Assembly (NCBI GenBank): GCA_003439945.1
Contig: QVRM01000313.1
Location: forward strand, 361,501 to 425,500
DNA: 64,000 nucleotides
Direction of reading: 5' to 3'
Origin: Dermanyssus gallinae
Lineage: Eukaryota > Arthropoda > Arachnida > Mesostigmata > Dermanyssidae
Part shown: piece by piece, positions 55,745 through 64,000 of the stretch
How positions within the stretch are numbered: position 1 is the stretch's first letter
Layout: every line of letters begins with the position of its first letter
The notes under the pieces: model-generated
The model's input: the letters and a program-made list of their open reading frames with translations, nothing else
What the model was told of the DNA's origin: nothing
The model's database searches: none
Translations under genes and position numbers: made by a program

Positions 55745-57162
55745 GAACACCTGGGGTAACCAGGAAGAGCTAGACCAAAGGTCTGATATCAGGCGTCAAG
55801 GCTTGATATCAGACCTGTCGGCATGGGAGAGTTAGCCTACTATACAGCTCCGTGCGTATACTGGATAAAACAAATTTGTGGGATAGCAGAGTAAATAAGG
55901 AGTCACTCTTATTGATTCTGGTTTATCATGCTGTCTATCAGTGTGAAATAGGTAGCAATTTAGCTTTTAAATACAAATTTAATCTACACCATAACAGCCA
56001 AGTTTCTGCTTACTCCAATATAACTATAAGCAACAACTTGAGTCCCTCTTAATAAGCCTTCAATTTACACAAATTCATTTAAATTACACACGTAGTTGGT
56101 AATCTTAAATATGCTGGCGGTGACTTGCCTGTGTGCGGCTGAGCTTACCATTGTATTGTAAGTCACCTTGTTCCGAAACGACGTTAGTTCTAAAGAAATT
56201 GATTGACTCAACAATTCTTGAGTGTTTGCAGGCATTGCCGGTCTGTTGATTGGCCGAACAACCATTTCATTGCGAGAAACAGAACACGTATTAGATTACG
56301 AGTAATAACCGAAATGTTAGTACGGTGGACATGGTGATAATGATCCGCGGCGACCAGGCTCGCCTGCGTTTAATTAACGAAGACACGCTCTTATTGTATG
56401 TTTATAATTTAATGAAGGACGCGGTCAAAAAGCCTGCGCCATGAAAGTATTAACATGATCGTCGATCGTTTCCAATCGACAGGTGAACGTTGGCTGGATG
56501 TTAAACGGGATTGGATTGGATAACGGGAGACACAAACTGCTTTCTAAACAAATTGTTATCGAGCTCTAAACTGCCGTTCATGAAGGACACTTAGAAAGGG
56601 TGCTTACCGAAAGAAGACAAGTAACCCGTTGGTTCAATGCGGCTGGGCAAGCAAGTACATTATGGTCTCCAGCACGAACTTGAGCTGTACATGTGTTTGC
56701 ATGTTTATTCATCTTCGTTTTGAATATTTGAATTTACATGTTGCTGCTGGCCGGCCGTCATCTGAAGACGAATTTACACAGTCAGACGTCGCAGTTCATA
56801 TAGGGTATATTCGTCATATCGTATGGATAGTACGTATCAATGCCTTGCGCATCAATTAACTTGTTGAAGTTCACTTAAATATGTGCGTGGCCGCTTCTGT
56901 TCTAATCAAAGGAATGGAACCACGACTCTAGTCAAGCACTTAGCAAACAGCTTTCGTCTATGGTTTACCAGTTTGCCGCGAGGTGTTGAATATAAGCTGA
57001 TCGATTCATTGTGAAGTAGCTACATATAGACAATTTTGAGTGTTCGTTTTCTCTCCTTTGCTGTGTATTTGCCGGATCAGAGAAACCTTTGAATTCTACT
57101 AGAGAGTCCATGCATTTACCATGTAAACACGCATATGATGCCATTTAGTGTCTCAGGTAAAA

Positions 57163-57201
<39 letters not shown>

Positions 57202-57617
57202 CCCAAAACAGGTCAAACTTAAGGGAGTTGTAGATTTCGATTCATTAAAAAAATTCTAATAGACACGTCGTGTTTTGAATATACAGTAAAATAACAATAT
57301 ATTGTTATACGGATGTTGCTAGCCAAATATCATCTCACAAAAGGTGTGGTTGTGAGGGAACAAGTTCTAGTTCGATAGAGAAATTGAACGTATCAGCGTG
57401 TTCAAATATAGTTCTGCTTTGTGGGAAAGACGTCGTCCAGCGGAACGCAAGTAGTCGTATTAAATGAATTCACAAAAATCGAGGTCCTGTGGTATCTATT
57501 TTGTTAGCCTTCGTCGCTTAAAATGTAATGAAATATAAAACCCCTTAAAGTGTGGCCAAACTATATATATATATATATATACAGAAAACTAGTTTAAATG
57601 AAGTATACGGGAATATG

Positions 57618-57691
<74 letters not shown>

Positions 57692-60280
57692 TGAACTTCT
57701 AACACACAAGTGTTCATACAATGATTGCAGTAATTTTTGTCACAAAGGAATTATTTGCTACAAAAAGATGTTAATACCCAGGATAGGTGCAAGTCCATAC
57801 AGTTATTACACTTAGGCTATTTGACTATTGACCGAGGTGTCACTACCAGCGTCACTGAAGCCCACATGAAACAAACCTGTCTTTAATTTCGACTGGCCGC
57901 CACGGCGGCCCAGCAGACCTGAGGACTAACCGCGGGATAAGACAAGGTTGGCGATAAGCGCCGACTGTTGGTCCCTGCAAGGGTGCTATTCGAAGTAATA
58001 TTCAACTTTAGTACGGAATGGCATCCCCAAGATACTTACCGGTTGGGGGGTTTAGTCAGTAAGAATCTGACACATTTACCTTCAACCTCAGGTTATAAAA
58101 AAAAAAAAATGTTTTTAATTTCGAAACACCTAGAAAAAAATTGCAAGGATAGGACGTGGGTAGCGAAATACTTTCCATACAAATTCCAAAAACAATAAAC
58201 TTTAAACGACGTAAAGAAACACAAACATGTCTATATTTTTTTGCTTGTACAGCCCAGATGATCAGGTAATGCACACACAAAATGACTGCAAACGTCGTTA
58301 AAACTAAAGCATTGGCATATTGCATTAATCCAGAATAAAGCTCAACAATTGTGCGTCATGTCGAAAGTGATATCTGCTACATTATCAAAACAGGTGCGGC
58401 GAAAGTCAACAAGTTTTAAGTGCATTGACTAGCTTAATATGTTAAGAATACGTCTGTTTTTTTTTATTTACTATCATGGCGAATTTATTTCATCACATTG
58501 AGTGATTGTATCAAGTGACGAGCCCTTAGTAAGAATGCCTTTACTCATTTCTGGGAACATGGGTAAGAAAATATGTGCACACGCATACCCACAGGCTTAC
58601 ATGCACACGCTTTATGTAGCCGCATGAGTTTGATTATCAGTTCCAAAGGATGGTTCTTCTGCAATGCTGAGAGGGGGGCGGGGGCGCTAGCCATGTTCTA
58701 GTTTCAATACCAACTGGCTGAATAGAGTTGTAGATTTATAACCTCAAACTTTTCCGTTCCCTTCGCCTCTGAGCCGGCGCCGTTTTGGCCAAATATTGAC
58801 GTTGCATTAGTTGTAGCAGTCGTAATGCTTTTCAGGAAACTAAAAATGTTTATGAGTATTGGGTAGTGGCGCATTCTGCCTGCCTACCCAGTTCAATTGC
58901 ACAATCGCTCGGATATGATGGAACATCCTCTTCGGATTATTAAAGCAGCCGTATATAGATACAACGACAACTCTTAGCTATGTTGTGAGTGGCAAGGCTT
59001 TAGTGGGCCTACCGGGTCTCAAGGAACCGAATGGCCGAGGAAGCACTAGGGGCTGAACTGGGGTAGGTCACTTACGATCGGCCTATTAGAGTGCGAAGTG
59101 GCAGTTGCAGCCTTGACCGCCATCTCAAGCCGGACCTCGGAGAGTACCACCATCTCGAGCCAATGACCTGAAAGGCTGCTAGCCTATGCGCGCTCCTGCG
59201 GCTGGCCTTCAGATTTGCCCTGTCTGAGATATTAGATGCCATTGGCAACCCCTTCGCTGTTTCACTGTGAGTGGCTATATATGCTTCTATTCTCCATATG
59301 CGCTACATTATGCGCTGCGGTGACGGTCACAGTAGCAGCAAAACCAGTCACCCCTTTGGCGACCCGTTGGCATGAGCCCGTGTGCAGGGTTGGCTAGCCG
59401 ATCGTTGCCGATCTAAGGTCGTTGAAGATGGCGAAGGCCTCCTAAAATCGCGTGGCCAACGATGCGTGACATGCGAGAAACTCTGAGGTCACTTTCCTCT
59501 CCTCTCACCAAGTCCGCCACCCGTCGTGCCGCTGCAGGCCGCGTTGCCGCGTTGACATCGTCGTTGTTGCCGAAGTTGAAAGTCGTCATGTATGTTGTCA
59601 CGCCAATACTACCAGCTCGGCGCACGCCTCGATACGAATTTTCCATGCGCTAAAGGTTGCCAGCCGTCCATGACGTCCGCAGCGGGGTCAGTATTGAAAA
59701 GTGGCCTGGGTAATTTTGATGCCTGTTAGCAATTCGTATCGATGCGTTCGAATACGGTCCAGGTGCTGTTCGATGTTCGACTTTCGCCACTGCCGCAAAT
59801 ATGCGCCAAGGCAACGTAGCACAGAGCAGGCCCATAGGTATGCTTGTGTTTGTACGTATGAATACATATTATTCGTATGGGTATTTTGGAAAAATAATCT
59901 GACGTACTTAAAGTAACATGCAAGTAAATGTGTTTTGAAAAATTATTATTTGTTCCCAATGAACTACAGCATTAGTGAAATAAACTGTTTGTTTTTTACA
60001 AACATCTTATTAAATTGCCAACCCTTAAAGGCCGGTGAATGTGTCCTCCTTACGCAAGATTACCCGCTCGGGAAACATCATCCTCAAAAACTGAATTGTC
60101 CCGCCGGCTGTATGGTTTGTGCACTATCTTGTTGGAACCAGAGTTCACTCACATCGATTCCGTACATATTGGACCAAAAACAATTAAGGAATTATTCTAG
60201 AGTAACGCTTACCATTCAACGTGGGGTGAACGAAAAATAACGTCTTTTGGGTTAGAGGCCGTACCAGCATGTCACATAGA
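55745..60280. other. Intergenic DNA, no supported gene
   Basis: Mostly AT-rich sequence with (TA)n at 57167-57199, 57563-57581 and 57619-57689. At about 57927-57950 a short RGIRQG peptide might be another RT scrap. A 102-codon frame at 59935-60240 contains AGECVLLTQDYPLGKHHPQK, which faintly resembles a CUB domain start. Neither is enough for a gene call. GC-richer sequence at 59100-59700 has no recognisable product. Confidence 0.5.
57619..57689. repeat. (TA)n microsatellite
   Basis: About 70 bp of pure TA, the longest uninterrupted TA run in the window. A shorter tract lies just upstream at 57563-57581. Confidence 0.95.
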
Positions 60281-60281
60281 T

Positions 60282-60430
60282 ATACGTGCACCTCGTGGCT
60301 GGAGGTAACGTATATAATAGATGCAAGGATTAAATCCCCACCATTGCACATTTGTATTTATGTTTCATTCAGTTTTACTACGCAATACGAAAGTAAACCT
60401 GTGGAAGTAAAATGTTGGCTGGATTAGCTT
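60282..60430 (+). mobile_element. tRNA-derived SINE, diverged copy 2
   Basis: The body matches the element at 15545: gcacatttgtatttatg at 60346-60362 and gtggaagtaaaatgttggct from 60401, with the same spacing (55 against 53 bases). The B box has decayed to ggattaaatcc (about 60328). The A-box half is poorly kept. Confidence 0.6.
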
Positions 60431-60839
60431 GAAAAGTTTGTCTATTGTTGTCAAACCAAGGTACGGACAAGGCAAAGATGAGCGCGGAACTTTAAAATAT
60501 GTCAGATTATTATTCGAACACCCTAAGATATACTCTAGGACAAAATTTAAAGCATTTTGCGATGCAAGCTGGGCGATCTTACTGTTACACTATGACAATA
60601 GCCTGACAAACCGATATCTTCGGTATATATCAGGAAAATAATAGAATTCTTAGGCATGCTTTAAATATAAAATATCTTTGAATATCCGCTTAAAGTTTTA
60701 GCTTCACTACCACGTCACGTGTGTGACCTTGTTATTATATATATATATATATAGAGCTACAAATTTTTTTTTCGGTTTTGTCCTGTAGAGAATTATTAAA
60801 AAACCGAAAAAACTTTTTGTAGACCCTATATATATATAA

Positions 60840-60960
60840 ACCAAGCAAGATGGCTTAGTGGCAAAGCTTTGCCTTGCATTCGGGAGAACTGGGTTTGAGA
60901 TCCAGACCGGCCACTCGTAATTTGATTTGCATGATTTCCAATTAAGACAAGGTAAATGCC
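60840..60960 (+). mobile_element. tRNA-derived SINE, second family
   Basis: The head is strongly tRNA-like: an A box in gatggcttagtggcaaagc, an anticodon-arm-like ttgccttgcattcgggaga, and a B box in gggtttgagatcc. A tRNA-unrelated tail follows (aatttgatttgcatgatttc). The TGC in the loop would suggest an Ala-type ancestor, but pairing is imperfect, so it is a SINE head and not a working gene. Confidence 0.55.
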
Positions 60961-61149
60961 GGAGTGGATTTAAAATTAGCCATAGCATAAACAAAAACCG
61001 TACACAGGCATTAGCCCTACCAAAAATCTAATTTAAAACAATGTCTACTAGGCTTTAGGGCTTGGTCAATAAAAATACGTATGCGAACAAGATGCTTGCT
61101 GGTACGGTCACTATAGTGCTTGGAGGCTTGGTGGAAGTCTCATTTTCGT

Positions 61150-61480
61150 CCTCTAATCCTTGTTTGCACGCGCGTCACGTATTGTTGAGAATCAAGAATA
61201 TATTCAAAGACACGGGCTTTCCATTGTAAATTGAATTCAAGGCATAGAACAAGAATCTGCAAATGCCAAGTCGGGCGAATAAGGAGGATCCGAGATAGTT
61301 AGATAATTTAGTCAAAGAACTGCTGAAGCGATGTTCGTTGGTCCGTAGTCGACAATGAGCACATTGGTCTTAAGTCTGCTCAATCACACGCGGTAGTGAC
61401 ATTAATTTGCCCCTGTGCGCAAAATGCGGTGCTGACTGTGTCGAGAGCTACTTCTCCGTTTGTCTTCTGTTTGTCGGCCG
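61150..61480 (-). pseudogene. Decayed mariner-family transposase fragment
   Basis: On the minus strand one frame reads VLIVDYGPTNIASAVL, a stop, LNYLTISD and then PPYSPDLAFAD. Mariner transposases carry VLxxDNAxxHxA...HPPYSPDLAPSDY at this point, with the second catalytic Asp in the first block. Here N-A has become Y-G, the APSDY has decayed and stops interrupt the frame, so it cannot be active. The YSPDLA part lies at about 61270-61295. No terminal inverted repeats were identified. Confidence 0.68.
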
Positions 61481-62944
61481 GCAGATGGCGTAAGTAATAG
61501 TTGCGCTGAAAAAGTACCAGTGCTGGTTAGTCACCAACGTTCTCTTTGCCCCTTGTCGGGGGTACCAACAGTACTGTCGTCTCAAGATTACGTCACCCCC
61601 TTAGCTAAGATTAGCCGACGAAGATGATTTGTCAACGAACTTCTCTTTGTCCGTCTATTTATTGACTCATCGCCAGGTGTGATTTGTTTTTTAAATAACT
61701 TAGGTTTTGCTAATATTATTAGGCAAGCTTGCTCTGTGTGTATGTTACATAAGGAACTGGAGGCAACACGTTACGGAAGAATTGCGACACTTTGGAATGT
61801 GGAGGTGACATCTTAGAAATCTTAAACGCAAGGACACATTTCCAAAATTAAAAGTTCTCGGCATCAATTACCGTCCTACCGTTATCAATCATGCCTCATG
61901 GAGAAGACTGATTTAGGCTACCGATGAGGCGAAGGTATACATTTGGCTAATACCAAACTTATTTGTGTCTACTTTCTATTCGAGACTTTTTATACTGAGC
62001 AATTCGTAGAAGAAATTTACTTTAAGGTACACAGACATGAGCAGCGGGGGGAATAAATCCTACAAAAATAAACGGTTCTTTCACGCAACGTTTGTTGAAC
62101 TCAGTCGTAGAAATCGCTAACAAAAAGTTATGGTTCGACTGAACGTATGTAGTCTGCACTGAAGAATACTACTGATTAAGGTCCTTCAGCCCTACACTAG
62201 CCTTAGTCGCCAATGGCAAGAATTGTGTATCTACACACCCACCCTATTCATGCTCACCTTAAAACGTATCTACTGGCTTGCTAGTATTACTGAGTTCTTA
62301 TTGTCGTCGTCGCGTTTGCTCGAGAAGGGTGCTCCTATGACAACACGTGAATAGTAGACATTCAACACAATGCTAAGCGACTATGACACGATCTTGTATC
62401 AGCCCGAGCCTGGACAGGCGCCAGGCTTCGATTCGGCGCAATCTGATCAGAAGCGATCGAGACCTCGCCGAAACTACGAAAACGCATTGACAAGGTGAAA
62501 CGGCGACATTCAAATTTGGCTCAAACGCCATCATCATGGTTCTCCGAGCAGCTCTGGTTCTCTCGAGATATCGCCTGGGTGCGAAGACCGTAAAGCGGAA
62601 AAGCCTGCCGCCCCGTGGCCTGCGTTCCCTTCAATCCAGGCGTATTCACACACAGCACTAATAGTGGTGGTCTATTTCGGGCAACATCTGCCTCAAGCTG
62701 GGCGGAAGTGTAGGTCGTCGCTGAACGCCGGTCCCAAAAGGACCGTATCCTGAGTGACCTGATTTGAAACCTGCGAATCGATTTGATGAGAGCGTTCCAC
62801 TATTAGACCAACTGACGATTGCTACCGGTGGCAGCTATGTCGTTGAGCATGATGATTTTCGGCATTTCTTCAATTCAAGTCTTTGGTTTCTCCCTTAGTC
62901 AAAAGTTAAAACCCATTACTCTGATAGCACGTTTTATATTGCAC

Positions 62945-62985
<41 letters not shown>

Positions 62986-63878
62986 GTCGCATTTCAGCCA
63001 TAATGCCGTCCGTTCGCCTGCATGCGTAACGTTGGGGCAAGGGAACAGCTTCGGTGAGAGTCAAATAGGAAAATGTTTTTCCCGAGTTGCTTCCGTGGGA
63101 ATGTTGTCTCCTCTTTTACGGACAGCTGCAACTGTCGTCACGCCTTGAAGTCGCCGCGAAGACGGATAACGCGTTTTCGTTTCCTCGTATTTGCGTTTGC
63201 GCCACCTCCCCCTCTATAGCTGCCTCCGCGTCATACCCCATCTGTGCCCGGCTTTCACCCCCGCAGCCCCCAGCCCCCCCCTCTCCCTCTCTCCTCTCCC
63301 TCCCTATTTTGCTTCCGTTTTCTCTCTTTGCATTTCTCCGCCGGCCGGCCGGCCGCCCGTCAGTGGTGTGAGGCAACTGTTTGTAAGGCAGGACGAGTCG
63401 AGAGCAGAGAAAATAAGAGGAAGAAGAAGACGCTGTTGTTGTATTCGTCATTGTTGTCCCGGGTTGTCGCCGCTGAGACCGAGAGTCACCCGCTCTCCAG
63501 CCAGCGGCTTCTGCCGGCGTTGGGAATCGTGAGGTGGGGTGAAGGCGTGCGTTGAATTTTGATGTCTTTTCCACTCGTCGTTCCTGTTTTCTTTCTTCTC
63601 GTCGGCGACTCACTGTCAAGGAAGCGAGTACGTATCGGCCGCCTTACCAAGGCGTTCGTTGGTGCCACTTTGATACCAGAAACAGCATCGAGACGGAGAC
63701 AGCACGGTTATAGTCGGTGGTGGCGGTGTGTGGCGGTGTGTGGTGGTGGGGACCTCCGCCCGTCGTCTACAGTGCGAAGGCAGGAGAACACAACATTGAG
63801 TAACCCACGGGCGGAGTTTTTTCTCTCATCGTTCCGCGTCTCGGCAACAACGAGCAGCTCGAGGGTACCAGCAGAACA

Positions 63879-63945
<67 letters not shown>

Positions 63946-64000
63946 TATGGGCATAACAAAGAGACACAACAGTGCATATACGTACATATATATGTATATA
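61481..64000. other. Intergenic DNA with a GC- and CT-rich right end
   Basis: No gene is supported. (TA)n lies at 62948-62985. From 63120 on the sequence becomes GC- and CT-rich (63245-63340, with ccggccggccggcc at 63341-63354), as at 7841-9500, and might be the promoter of a gene beyond the window. The 62390-62810 stretch is GC-richer and non-repetitive, but no frame in it is recognisable. Confidence 0.45.
63887..63948. repeat. TA-rich microsatellite at right end
   Basis: TA repeats with two catata/gtata steps, mirror-symmetric around 63916. More TA-rich sequence follows to the window end. Confidence 0.92.

Noticed and set aside
63116..63619. 167-codon minus-strand frame at the right end
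   Set aside because: Arg/Glu/Gly/Ser-rich composition from a GC- and CT-rich stretch; no domain, and competing frames on the plus strand.

Overview
This window is from a eukaryotic, intron-rich invertebrate genome and is dominated by one gene on the + strand. That gene is a netrin receptor of the DCC / neogenin / Frazzled family. Splicing by eye (AG acceptors, GT donors, matching phases, conserved domain residues) recovers 22 coding exons from 20382 to 50230. A further candidate signal-peptide exon ends at 13732. In order the exons encode four Ig domains, six fibronectin type III domains, one transmembrane helix, and a cytoplasmic tail with the P1, P2-like and P3 motifs. The tail ends at a real stop codon at 50228-50230. 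The predicted product is about 1,480 residues plus the signal peptide, normal for the family. The stretch [17 protein letters not shown] near the C-terminus and the final EFEC suggest an arthropod Frazzled orthologue. From sequence alone I cannot name the species; a chelicerate such as a mite would fit but is not shown.

Layout: 1-13100 has no gene I can support (simple repeats and GC-rich trinucleotide-repeat DNA, especially 7840-9500). 13100-13732 is GC-rich and ends in the candidate signal-peptide exon. The first large intron (13733-20381) holds a tRNA-derived SINE and two decayed LINE reverse-transcriptase fragments. Ig exons lie at 20382-31283, FN3 exons at 33666-40157, the transmembrane exon at 42708-42856 and the tail exons at 43083-50230. 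Downstream (50231-64000) is intergenic, with a decayed R1-like LINE (about 53960-55745), SINE copies (60282-60430 and 60840-60960) and a mariner transposase remnant on the minus strand (about 61150-61480). (TA)n microsatellites interrupt introns and intergenic DNA throughout.

How the parts work together: all supported coding sequence belongs to one single-pass axon-guidance receptor. Its ectodomain would bind netrin mainly through FN4-FN6, and P1 and P3 would couple to co-receptors and cytoskeletal effectors. Two places do not resolve cleanly and deserve attention. The signal-peptide exon has no in-frame ATG. The junction between the second Ig1 exon and the Ig2 exon is one base out of phase. 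Both may be single-base assembly errors, or may point to an unseen small exon. I found no CRISPR, operon or clearly novel multi-gene system.
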